A stretch of 24,934 nt of DNA from Mesotaenium endlicherianum (taxonomy: Eukaryota > Streptophyta > Zygnematophyceae > Zygnematales > Mesotaeniaceae): assembly GCA_009602735.1 (NCBI GenBank), contig WELA01005980.1:242385-267318 (forward strand). The letters run 5' to 3'. The notes under the pieces are model-generated. The model was given only the letters and a program-made list of their open reading frames with translations, was not told where the DNA came from and ran no database searches. The number at the start of each line of letters is the position of its first letter. Position 1 is the stretch's first letter. Positions 10,381 to 21,100 of this stretch are shown one piece after another. Both the position numbers and the translations under genes were made by a program.

Positions 10381-10977
10381 TGTAATGACTCAGCCGAGAG
10401 CAGCAGGCTGAAGTCAACTTAGGTCAGCTTGCTGACACATTCTTTGACAGCCAACTGACTTCCGTACTCGGTAGCAACGAACTGCCTAGATATGCATCTA
10501 AGTGTGATATGCTAGATGAATGGCCAGATGACATCCTTGAGATGGATAGCGATTCAAGATGATGGGAGATGGCGGTGAATTTGGTTCACCGAGGTCCTAC
10601 CAACGTGGTTAATTCTCGGGTAGGCGGTGCCATCGCACTTGCTGTCGAACAGTAAACTCATTCCATGTACATATGCGAGACATTGCTCTCGAGTTCGGCA
10701 TTCGTCAACAAGGCCAACTCTCTTGTATTGCTTACTGAGAGATGTTTGAATCCAAGGCGACAAGCCATTGATACGCACTGTCTTTCAGCCTTGCTTATGT
10801 ATGAGTTTACCAATTGCATTATTGATGCTAGTTTACTTGCATTTGACTTGCGAATATTGTCCACTGCTAGTGTGTTGTCTTTTGCTGTTTAATCAATAAA
10901 CAGAATATACCATTACTCGCTGATATAGATATCTTTATTAATTGTTAATCACCTAATTGGTAAGTCGATTCATTTCA
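10381..10977 (+). repeat. Putative 5' LTR of retroelement 2
   Basis: It begins TGTAATGACTC, similar to the TGTAAYGACYC start common in plant Ty3/gypsy LTRs, and ends TTTCA one base before the primer binding site, giving about 597 bp with TG...CA ends. It contains AATAAA at 10895-10900, suitable as the LTR polyadenylation signal. No second copy exists in the window to confirm the ends, so the left border in particular is tentative. Confidence 0.5.
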
Positions 10978-10978
10978 G

Positions 10979-10992
10979 TGGTATCGAAGCAG
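10979..10992 (+). promoter_or_regulatory. Primer binding site, initiator-tRNA-Met-like
   Basis: TGGTATCGAAGCAG resembles the plant initiator tRNA-Met complement TGGTATCAGAGC, differing at two adjacent positions. It sits one base after the CA that ends the putative LTR and 44 bases before the gag ATG at 11036, the expected place for priming minus-strand synthesis. Confidence 0.55.
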
Positions 10993-11035
10993 TTATCACA
11001 GTCTTCTTTGGTCTCAAACTAGCAACTCTCAAGAC

Positions 11036-12474
11036 ATGGAGAACCAGGATAACGAGAATGTCGAAAACCAGGCTGAAAGCCATGTAGCGGGAACATGTAC
11101 CTATTCTGAAGCAATGGCAGATACTGCAGCTAGAGAGGTTGCAGATGAGGCAGCAGCTATTGCCGCAGTCGCAACATAGCAGGCTGAGGAGGAGAGAGTC
11201 AAAGTAGAAGCCGGACGATTAGTAAAAGCTGCTGAAGATGCAGAAAGGAGGGAAGGATAGCCAGCGGACGAGCGCACTGTCGAAGAACTTATGGCAGAAA
11301 GGGCCAATATTCTGAACCCACCTCTTGCTGTACAACTCAATGTGCCTCTAGGTCAAATTCGTGACCAGCTGAATGCAATAGGAATTGCTGCTGCAGGAGC
11401 GAGAGGGAATGTTGAGGACACTACCCAACGAGTGAATGCAGCTGCTGCTGCTGCATTTGCTGGGCTCCCACCTCAGAATGTAGATCTGGAAGCATTATTT
11501 GTGCAAATGCAATTGCAAATGGCGAGCATGTATCAGTCCCAACACGAGGACAAAAGGATCATGATGGCTTTGCTGCGCGACAGAGACCAACTGGGTTCTC
11601 ATACCACTGGAGGTGGTGGCAAAGGACCTAGTAAGCCTAAGCCAAAACCTCCTCAGGACTATGATCCTGGGGAAACAAAAAGTATTACCTGATCAAGTTT
11701 CTCGCTGATGTTGAGCAGTGGCTGGAGAACTACCAAAAACTGCAAGATTACGAGAAGGTCAAGCACACTGGTGCTTTCCTGAAAGGCAGTGCAGCAGACT
11801 GGTGGCTGTATTGGAAAGGAGAGCGTAAGGCTCAACAACTCGGTGACCCTACTAGGGTAGAGTTTGTAGAGAAGCTGCATGAGAAGTTTGATGCCATCAA
11901 TCAGCAGGAGAAAGTTATTTATGCGACGATCTCCTTGACACTGAAGCACACCACTTCAGTTGCAGAGTTTGCTCAAAAGTTCCAAGAGAACATGGTGAAG
12001 CAGCCAGATTTGCCAGAGCGGTATAGGATAGCATACTTCAGGTATGGCTTGAAATCCAAAGTGTCAGGTCATTTTGCTGAAAAGAAGTATGAGAAACTGG
12101 CTTACTTGATCTAAGACGCTGATGTTTGGGATCAGCAGCAATTCAATCACAAACGCTAGAGTAATGGTTTGGTATCTAAGATTGTCAAGAAGCCCCACGG
12201 TTCTTACAATGCAATTGAAGGAGACCATGCTGAGGATGATCAGGGTGATGAGTATGAGTATGAGTATAATGCTATGCAATCTAAAGGGAGAGGTGGTTAC
12301 TCTCGAGGTGGGTATGGAAGAGGTGGTGGTAGGGCTAAGCCGAGACCAGCCTCAGCACAATCTATTTGCTTTCATTGCCAGCAGCTTGGTCACTACAGAG
12401 AGCCGTGTCCAGTCAAGCACCTTCCAAAGGTCGAGAGAAATGACCAACCTTTAAAAGACAGCAATAGTCAGTAA
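11036..12474 (+). pseudogene. Retroelement 2 gag with CCHC zinc knuckle, inactivated
   Basis: This is the Gag polyprotein of a second Ty3/gypsy-type element. It starts at ATG 11036 (MENQDNENVENQ). An Ala/Glu-rich N-terminal part, interrupted by TAG at 11177 and 11258, leads to a Lys/Pro-rich linker ending in TGA at 11690-11692. Just before that stop, at the run CAAAAAG, the reading moves by one base to the frame from 11680. That frame carries a typical retrotransposon gag core (FLADVEQWLENYQ, FLKGSAADWW). This frame has TAA at 12112 and TAG at 12157, then an acidic patch, an RGG-like Gly/Arg box (RGGYSRGGYGRGGG) and an intact knuckle CFHCQQLGHYREPC (C-X2-C-X4-H-X4-C) near 12370. It ends with TAA at 12472. 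The family call is firm; function is lost. Confidence 0.88.
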
Positions 12475-12701
12475 TCCAGTCTATCGACTGTGAGGATGCT
12501 AGAGGTAGTGAGTCGTCACTAGCTGCCCTCGTAGCAGGTATTATGGGTCCTGCTGAACTGGATTCACTATGCATGCCTGACAAACAGATAAAGGAGACCA
12601 TCAGCAATATAGATCCCCAGAGAGACATCTATAGAAAATTTATTCCATCTAGGATTTTGCCTTTCGAAAAGCAAAGTGTGTTCACTAACACACTTTCCTA
12701 G
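12468..12701 (+). pseudogene. Probable start of retroelement 2 pol, truncated
   Basis: A 77-codon open frame overlaps the gag end by seven bases in the -1 frame relative to it. It begins with SVIQSIDCEDARG and ends at TAG 12699-12701. Overlap at this point suits a gag-pol junction, and the composition is protein-like, but no protease or RT motif is reached. All similarity to the element stops about here, so the element looks 3'-truncated. Confidence 0.4.
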
Positions 12702-13670
12702 GTCGACGTTGGATTGCTGTCAAGCGTCGTATTGGTCAATCAATTTGACTTGTTTTGGCTCAACTTTTGGATGCTCTATGGTCTTTGAGATTAGTGTTGA
12801 TTTTTTTGACACATTTCTCTTGAGCTTGCTTGTAAGCTTGTGCAGATTGTGTGGCCATGTTGTTTCTTCAAAGAAAAAATCTTCCATTTACGAGATGCCT
12901 CGCCAAGCCATCACAAATTTTCCATCTTCATTATCTTCTTGTACCGTTGGCATTGACCTTACGAGAATCATCTGTCGACCTCACTCTAAGCCTCCCAGTC
13001 ATTTTCTCGGAGCCCGCTCTATAATGTACTAAATTAAACTATTTTTCCCTTGCATGTAGAGGAGAGAAACACGAGGTCAAGCCATTTATAGAATTCTGGA
13101 CGTGTGAACGAGGTTGCATGAAATATCCATCCGGGTCCTGACTCCAACTTGGTCCATGTGCTCCGACTGGCTCCGACGGGCTGTTAAGCCTCTAGGCTGG
13201 TCTAGGTAGGCTCTGACTCCAGGCTGCTCCAGGCAGGCCCAGATGGGGCCCAGATGAAAAATCCAGTAGCTACCTCGCGCGTGTGCAGGCCTATTGCCTG
13301 TGGCTGGCCTGTGGAAGGTCAATGGGCGTGCTTGCCGGACTTCACGCCAGGTTGATGCTCCCTATTGCTCCCGGAGGTCTATTAGCTGCGAGTCTTGGAA
13401 CTGACATTATCGGAAAACGCCCTCTAGAATGAACCAACATATGGAGAAGTTGCCGAAGCATCGTCCTTTCTGATCACGAGCACCTGTGTTTCAGTTGTAG
13501 CGTTTGACCACATTAAAAGGGCTTGTTGCTTGTTGGGTAGGGAGTCAAACTGTGAGCAAGTATTGGTTTCATCCGCTTCAGCGGGTGTCCTTTGGTAATC
13601 ATGTAGTTGTTGTTCTTCGTGGCTCAGATAAAGATTGTCTTTGGTACTTGGGAGGAACCAGAACGTCACA
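12702..13670. other. Intergenic region upstream of the ANTH gene
   Basis: No gene is recognised. The stretch must contain the ANTH gene promoter and 5' UTR. It is AT-rich on the left and GC-richer at 13130-13400, where there are short imperfect repeats, for example a GGCCCAGATG decamer twice at 13236-13256. No convincing TATA box or core element could be fixed. Open frames here are short and unconvincing. Confidence 0.5.
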
Positions 13671-16600
13671 ATGTCTACGAAAAATTTGAGAAGGGCCTGG
13701 GGTTCTTTTTCAGATTCTACTAGGGTTGGCATAGCTAAGATCAATAGTGAATATAAGGTGAGGCACCCCAGCTTTCTTCTTTGGATCTCGCTCTTCGTGG
13801 GCTGTTAAAAGAAAGGTTTGAGTTATTGCAGATAACATATATTGGTTCACGACTGTGAACATGTAGGTGCCGGTAAAAATATGTTACGCCTAAGATCTGA
13901 AGTTGAACCCGGATGCTGCACCTTTGAGGCTTTTATTTGCTTCCACACAAAATGGTCAAATACATATGACCCGTCGAATGTTTGGACTAAACATTATACG
14001 CTGATGTTCATGCATTGGCGCAGGAACTGGATGTTGCAGTAGTGAAAGCAACGAATCACGTAGAGACTCCGCCGAAAGAGAAACATGTTCGAAGTATGTC
14101 TATTTCCCATCAGTATCTGTATGTAGCTGATTCAGAAGTGGGATAAAAGAGCAGTTGTAGAAACAGGGAAAGTTGCTGGCCCTATGCTGGTTTTGACGTG
14201 ACATAGTAGATGGTTGTTAGTGTTGTACTTACTGCTTTCCCATCATAGGAACACGACAGCCACATAAGAAGAAAGAGGTTACAAACAAGTGCACTGATAT
14301 GGTGTCAATGTACCTTTGCAGCAATATTTGCTTACACTTCGGCTTCTAGACCTCGAGCTGATGTGGCATATTGCATACATGCCTTGGCGAAGCGCATATC
14401 CAAAACAAACAGCTGGGTGGTATGTCCAATCTAACCTTGCTCATGATAGGGCATGTGCCAAGCCACATTACTTTTACAAATACAGTGAACCTGATTATTT
14501 CCTGAATATTTGCCGTGGTCAGAAAACGCAAGGGGTTAAAGCGCATTAATACTAGGGGCTTTTCTCGAGTAATGCAACACTTTGTTGAGTAGTGTCCTTT
14601 CAAGCGTGCATCAAGTTAGGAACCATAGCTGTTGATAAACTGGCAGTTTTTGGTTTACCAGGTGGCTCTCAAGGTTCTCATGGTCATACATCGCACCCTC
14701 AGGGAAGGGGATCCAACATTTCGGGAAGAGCTGACAAATTATGCTCGGAGTAGAGGGCATATGCTCAACCTTGCTAATTTTAAGGATGAGTCCGGGCCTT
14801 CAGGTAATCTCAACGTGCTACTTCAGACAATTAGGCTCCTCTACGAGTTGTGGAGGTTTCAGTTGTGACTTTCTTGCAAAAAAAGGCGTTAGTACGTTCG
14901 TGCAAGCCATCAAGGTTCTTTGCTGTATTGAGAACGTGCTGTCAGCCTGAAGTTTTTTGCTGGTGGACAGATTAGTACAAAGCAGTTGCTTATGAATAGA
15001 ACGAGCCAGATAGTATGTTACAAACACCAGTTTTGGTCGTTCTCCTGTTATCTATCTTGAGCTTCTGTCTTCAAATGTGGCAGCTTGGGATTATTCTGCG
15101 TGGATTCGGACGTATGCCCAGTACATGGAGGAGAGGTTAGAGTGCTTAAGAGTCCTCAAGTATGACGTTGAATCTGAGAGATCCTCTGTAAGATATCTTC
15201 AACCGCAACCTGTCCTTTACAGCTCTTTGGGTGGCATGTCCTGGTAGAAAGCTGCCACCATTTCTTAGTAGATAAATGTTCTGGTCATTTATGAGCTTGC
15301 CTTTAAGTACATCTTCCAGTACTACTGGTCTCGACTATGCTGACCATTTGATGACACCTCATGTTGTCTGGTTCCAGGGTCACAGCAAAACCAGAGAGTT
15401 GGATACTCCTGACCTGCTTGAGCATTTACCGGCTCTACAAGCTCTTCTTCATCGCTTAATGGGTTGTCAGGTAGGCCAGTGTGCATGTAGAAGGGAGGGG
15501 CTTTGAGTGACCATGATAGGCTGCTTCTTTTAGGTTCTACGGATCATTTTTTAGGGATGGTTTTTGTTAAGTAATAAAATAGCAGAGAATCCGTCATACC
15601 TGTTCTTAGACCCCGCAACAAGGAGTACTGATACCGTGTTTGTTTCGTGTTTACTGCCATTCTTGAAGCCTGAGGGAGCAGCAGCTCAGAACCACATAGT
15701 GCAGGCTGCTCTGGGTTTGGTAAGTCACTGTTGCTATGTCGCACCTTGTTCTCAGCCACACTGTTGGCATTCTTTCTGTACAACGTTTTGTCCTGCTATG
15801 TGCCTGTCTTCTTTATCCGGGAGTTTGTCTTCTCTATCCAGGAGAGAGAGGCAACTTTGCATTTTCTGCACTGCTGGTTTTGCCAAGTTGACAGTTTTCT
15901 TGCTGCCTTTGCAGGTCTTGAAGGAAAGTTTCAAGCTTTACAGAGCCATCAATGATGGCATCATCAACTTGGTGGACAAAGTGAGTGGACATGTAAAGGT
16001 TAAACTTTGGATCATGGCTGAAAATTGTGCTGCTCCTTCAAATCCTATGCCAGAAGGCCAAAGACCGTGTCTTGGTGTTCAAGTAGCGTAGCAGCACAGT
16101 CGGTAGAAAAACCTTTCTTCTCTGCTCATTGCTTGGTGTCTTTGTGTGGCTTTTGGGTGTGATCTCCAGTTTTTCGAGATGCAGCGTCACGATGCAATCA
16201 AGGCCTTGGATATCTACAAGAGAGCTGGACAACAGGTATGATTACCTCATCTACATTGTGTACCCTGATACTTTGAGGCTGGGTTACCTCTGTTGTTCCG
16301 TTATGTATGTTGATGGAATGGACAAGTAAGTTAATTTGACTCTGTCTTAAGCATGTGGGGCCTTGACAAACTATGAACTTAAAACCTCTATATCTGTCCT
16401 CATGTATTGACCAAAACTCATTTTTCTCCTGGCATGTGTGCAGGCGGAACGGCTATCTGAGTTTTACGACATCTGCAAGCGTCTGGATCTGGCCAGGAGT
16501 TTCCAGTTTCCAGCCCTTGAGCAGGTAATGTAACAATGACAAAGCTCAAAAAGGACTTGCTTTACATTGCTTGATCGTTCCGCTCCACTGAGTGCACCCT

Positions 16601-19600
16601 TACTCATCAAGGCACTTATGCGCAGAGGTCGATCGTGAATCCCAAGAACAGGGTTTGCACTTTGAGCACTGCAAACTGCTTTTGAGGCGCCTGTGAGGAT
16701 GCGACTACCCTGGGTTGCTGTGAGTCACTCACAAGGGGCTCTAGGTTCTGCGTTCTGTGCAGCCTCCTCAATCGTTCCTGGCCACCATGGAGGAGTACGT
16801 CAGGGACTCGCGATCACCTGCGCCGAGAGAGGCTGTTGGGGTAACTTCCTTGCTGATACCCCTTACAATGTGTTTGGTCAATGCAATCACAAGCCTCCCT
16901 CTCCCTATACCAGTCAGCCCTTATATACCAGCCCTATACCGACCGGCCTAAAGTTGTAGATTGGTGTACCTTGAACTCAAAAACGGTTGTGTAACTCAAA
17001 TAATGTATGTGTGAGTACGGAACAAAGGGGCAGTGCTGTCTCAAGGTCTGGAAACAAAGCTTCATGTGAAACTATGGCTTGCTAAGGGAGTAGGTGCATT
17101 GCATTTTGACATTCATAAGTTGCTAATTAAGGCAATCTTCTCTAGGTGAAAATTGCATATCATACTTCTAGTCAGCATACTTCTAGTCAGCACTAGCTCT
17201 TAAAAACAATCGATGAAGCAAGGGCGACCGAGTAGTAGTTCCTCTATTTATGAAAGGTGAAGTTTCCTAAGTACATGAACTGCCGGCGCTTTTGACAACT
17301 TAGGGGACTCCTGCTGCCATTCACCACTAGAAATAAGACTCTACAAGAAAATGTTGAGGATGGGGTTACCTAGGGTAGCTTACTCATGTGGTACTTGTGG
17401 CGATGCACTGAAACAACTTTTCAGTCAAGACCAGCAAGAGAGCTAGCAGGAGTAAGCTTGAGAGGTGCTCTGTTAAGTGTGCAAAGGTACAGTTCAATGC
17501 AGTAGTGATGGTGTTGTGCAGGTGGGAGGCAACTTCCCGTCGCATTGTAGTGATGCACTCAGGTCCCCCACTTGGTTGATGCTCTTCTCAATATGTATTG
17601 GAGAAGCTGGCTAGTGGTTCTCGATTACTTCCTGCACTTTCTCCGCCCCACATCCACTGCGCCAGAAACCCTAGCTCTACCAATGTGTGCATTAAATGTT
17701 GTAGTGAGAATCTCAGCAAGCAAGCAGGGTGTGTATATGGTCGTGGCAGGACTCCTTTGAGGATCGTCGAAGACCACCCCCCCCTGTGGAGCAAAGAGAG
17801 CCTCCCCCTCCTGTTGTTGAAGAGCCACCTCCCCCTCCTCCCCCTGTCAAGCAAGAGGATGCGGACTTGCTCGTGAGTGTCGATCCTACTCAGAATCTCC
17901 CTTGGGCTCTCTCATCTCTAGTAACAAAAGTTACTTTACTTTCCCACGTTTTGCCTTCCAATGTGCAGCTGCGACGTCTTATCTTCAGGCTCTTTAAGGA
18001 TTAGTTGCTTGATGCAATCTCTGTCCCACTCTCTTTACTGCTCCTGTATTTTTGTGGGGTTTCAAAAAATGACATGGGGGTTTGTCCTCACAGAACGGAG
18101 CACACTCTCACTCAGTGAGGTTACTCGTGTCAATGGCAGCCAACTGCCCCACCAGGCTTAGGTTTCTTGCCATCGTGATCACATGAGCTTCACTTATGCA
18201 TCTTGTCTATACTGACCCATATCCCCAGAAAGTCACCTTGCCCCGGTCTGTAGCCGGCCATCTCAATTGCACGTGTGGGCTCCTACTGCTGCTGCTGCTG
18301 CTGCTCTTCCGTTGCAGGGCTTGGGCCACGACGCGCCAGGCGATCCTGCCATGATGGAGCACAACAATGCTCTTGCCCTCGCCATTGTCCCTGCAGGTAA
18401 TCAGCAGCAGAGCTTGAGCTCGGTTCCTTCCTGCTGTTTGTTGTACCTTTTGCTTGGCTTGTCTCGAGTTTTGCCTCCACAGGAGAACCTAACCTGAAGG
18501 TATTAGCCTCATTGAAGTTTGAGCCTCCATTATTATTTCTCATCACGTGCTCCTCTGGGTGTACATGGGTAGGATGCATATTGGTTGCCCACCCGAATGG
18601 CTCTTACTTGTGGCTGGCTCAGATGTTGGCCGCAAGTAACCCTCGTCATCGTTGACTCAAGCTCCTTTTTGAAATCGCACAGAGATAAGGACGAGCCTTG
18701 AGCCTCAAGCAAAATCAGGTCTACTATCGAGTCGACCTGGTGCGATGATGACTGTGAAGTGTGATGATGTGATTCATCTCATGCTGAGCACGGTCTGTTG
18801 CACTTTGCTTTGCAAGGCTCATATTAAGCAGCTCTTTCTCCATTTTTGCTCCGCAGACGGTGCAAACGGGCATGCACAGGCGGCAAATGGCATGCCGACA
18901 GACTACACCACCTCCGGATGGGAGCTTGCCCTTGTGACAGCGCCCAGTGCCATGTCGGCTCCCGCCTCCACTGGCACCTCTGTGGGCAGCAAGCTGGTGA
19001 GCTTCCTCCTCATACATGGTTGCATCACATGGTGTCCGTCACTCGCCCTTGTTTCACTTTTAATTTCAGTTGTTTATTATCCTCACCATGAACTCACCAT
19101 GAACGTCACGACATGGTACTTGGGCGTGGTCCGCACCATATGAACACGGGAACCGAGATGATAAGAAAAGTGCGCTGGCTGCACCTGGGCCATGATGCTT
19201 ACTGAAGTTTTAAGCACACTGTTGCAAATATGGGGAGCTGTTTAAAAGACTGGTTCTCAGATCTGGTTATGAGTTGACCTGGGTGACGGGCTCCTGTCCC
19301 CTTACAAGATAAGACAAGAATAATACATGTTGGATCGTACAGGTGGTTGATGGAGTTGATAGTTAAAACATCTTATGATTGCGAATATAGTAGCCACCGA
19401 GAAATGATCACGTCGCTCCTGAAGCCAAGCCAAGAAGTCCCTGAAGCGAAATTAAACGATGAGCGGTGGAGGGAGGACCGGCTGAAGTGATTTATATGTT
19501 CTCCAGAGAACCATTTCCTTTGAGGTAATGGAAATCCTGCAAGAGGAGCTCAACAAGAATGAGGGATGCTGAAGCACGTCGCATAAGCACTGACACTTGT

Positions 19601-21100
19601 TGTGTAGGGTTGATGTATTGACGCCTGTTCTAGTTTGAGGTAGGGGGGGTTGGATGGGGGAGGAGGCTTCTAGTGGAGGGATGATACTTGTCAGGATCTA
19701 GAAAGGATCTGGTGGGACAGGGGGAATAGTGTGTGAAAGGTTTCTGATTGTATTTAATTTTTTTCAGAAAGCATGGGGCAATTGCGCACCGAGTTTGGGG
19801 GAGCATCAAAGTTGTTAACAGCAGTCCTCTTGTCGGGGTTATCATTCCTTACTCCCATCAATATCTGGGTCATGTTATGACCGTAGTGATCACAACGTGT
19901 TGTAAAAGGTGACCAGACAAAGTTGGAATCTTGCTTCATCTTTGAAAGACATGCTGGGGCTTACTGTATAGGATGTGGCAAGGCGTTTGGGGGGACAGTT
20001 CTTCTGAGGCAAGAGTTTTGAAAGTGTATCAAGTGGTTGATCTTTTCCCGGAGTGACCTTCTCTGGAATGCTCTGTCAAAAGTTGGTGGTTTTAAGTGGC
20101 TAGCTAGTGATACATAATAAGCTGTGGAGCATTGACAGTTCATGTGTGTAACAAAGCATGAACTCCGACTAATACTGTAGATTGTCTCAAGCTGGCAACA
20201 GTTTGGAGTTGAGGTGCTAAATTATGTTGGCATGTAACAAAGTGGGGGGTTTGGGGGGGAGGTAGGAGAGGGAGAAGAGGAGGGAGCATAAGCAGGTTCC
20301 TTGGTTGCTACTCCAAATAATTGATTGCCTTGAATGAGGACCGCTGCATATGTCATGTCATTGGATTGGAAGATTCTAAACACAGAGGGCTAGACCTGAT
20401 TGATGACTACCTACAGAAAACTTAGACAAGTGGTCCTCATTGCATGGTTAGACAAATTGTCCTCTTCGCATGCATGCACACACTCACTGCTACTGCTGCC
20501 TAAGTGCGTGTGCCTTTGTTCTTCATTTGATGTAGTACGAGTAAACTATGTCAATGTGCTCTGCGGTGGTTGGTCCAGGCGGGAGGAATGGACAAGCTGA
20601 CGCTGGACAGCCTGTACGAGGACGCCGTCAGACGAACCTCCCCCTACTCCACCCCCCCTGGAAGCTACGGAGGGGCGGCTGCAGCCAACCTGCACCAGCA
20701 GCAGCAGCAGCAGGGCCAGGGGATGCTTGCGCTTCCGGCGCCACCTGGCGCATTTGCGCAGCAGCAGCAGGCGGCGTTCAACCCGGACCCCTTCCTGGCA
20801 TCGAGCAGAGTTGCGCCACCGCCCAGTGTTCAGATGGCAGCCATGGCCGTGCAGCAGCAGCAGTTCATGGTTGGTGCTGGCCAGCTCGGGTATCCCCAGC
20901 AGGTTGGTTATGGGCAGGGGCAGGTAGGGTACGGCATGCAGCAGCAGCCTTATGGTATGTCAATGCAGCCCAACCCATTCGGTGGCAATCCCTACGCAGC
21001 AGCGCAGCAGGCGCAGGCTCAGTACTATGGCATGCCCCCCCAGCAATCCCAGGCATACCCCCCCCAAGCCACAGGCAGTGCTAACCCCTTCTTGATATGA
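13671..21100 (+). CDS. ANTH-domain clathrin assembly protein (AP180/CALM family), complete, 15 exons
   Basis: This is an endocytic adaptor: it binds PtdIns(4,5)P2 in the membrane and recruits clathrin. Exons: 13671-13757, 14024-14093, 14322-14419, 14662-14803, 15084-15187, 15378-15470, 15669-15719, 15915-15980, 16170-16235, 16444-16524, 16763-16840, 17750-17872, 18318-18396, 18857-18996, 20579-21100. All joins are GT-AG and in phase; the total of 1800 bases gives 599 residues. The ANTH domain spans about 15-300. Its lipid-binding set K37, K47, K49, H50 has the CALM spacing, within [14 protein letters not shown]. Later landmarks are [71 protein letters not shown] and FLATMEEYV. The tail has Pro runs and DLL at 351-353 (clathrin-type box), [32 protein letters not shown], a Gln-rich stretch, DPF at 496-498 and NPF at 558-560 and 595-597. 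The exon 12 acceptor is weak; 17762 is an in-phase alternative. Confidence 0.96.
16841..17749 (+). other. ANTH gene intron 11
   Basis: At 909 bases this intron is longer than introns 1-10 (189-280 bases). It separates the last ANTH-domain exon from the Pro-rich linker exon. It contains a perfect tandem duplication of a 15-base unit at 17161-17190. No coding content or mobile element is recognised. Confidence 0.8.
17161..17190. repeat. Tandem duplication, 2 x 15 bp
   Basis: CATACTTCTAGTCAG occurs twice head to tail without mismatch, inside ANTH intron 11. It is probably a recent slippage product. Confidence 0.9.
18286..18305. repeat. CTG microsatellite at the 3' end of ANTH intron 12
   Basis: About six perfect CTG triplets end some 12 bases before the acceptor AG at 18316-18317. 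The repeat replaces most of the normal polypyrimidine tract of exon 13. Confidence 0.85.
18997..20578 (+). other. ANTH gene intron 14
   Basis: This is the longest intron of the gene (1582 bases), just before the last exon. It contains two G-rich patches, near 19636-19677 and 20243-20287, that could form G-quadruplexes in the transcript. No mobile element, RNA gene or nested reading frame is recognisable. Confidence 0.75.
20693..20713 (+). repeat. CAG repeat encoding poly-Gln
   Basis: Six to seven CAG triplets in the last ANTH exon encode Gln in the Q-rich tail. Shorter CAG runs recur at 20759-20770 and 20852-20863. Confidence 0.85.

Noticed and set aside
12676..13032. 118-codon plus-strand frame after retroelement 2
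   Set aside because: It starts without a clear ATG, has Cys/Phe/Ser-rich composition with no motif, and shows no link to pol.
18483..18499. 17-base segment as a constitutive ANTH exon
   Set aside because: It breaks the frame of the well-conserved [10 protein letters not shown] exon; exons 13 and 14 join in phase without it. It is kept only as a possible regulated micro-exon.
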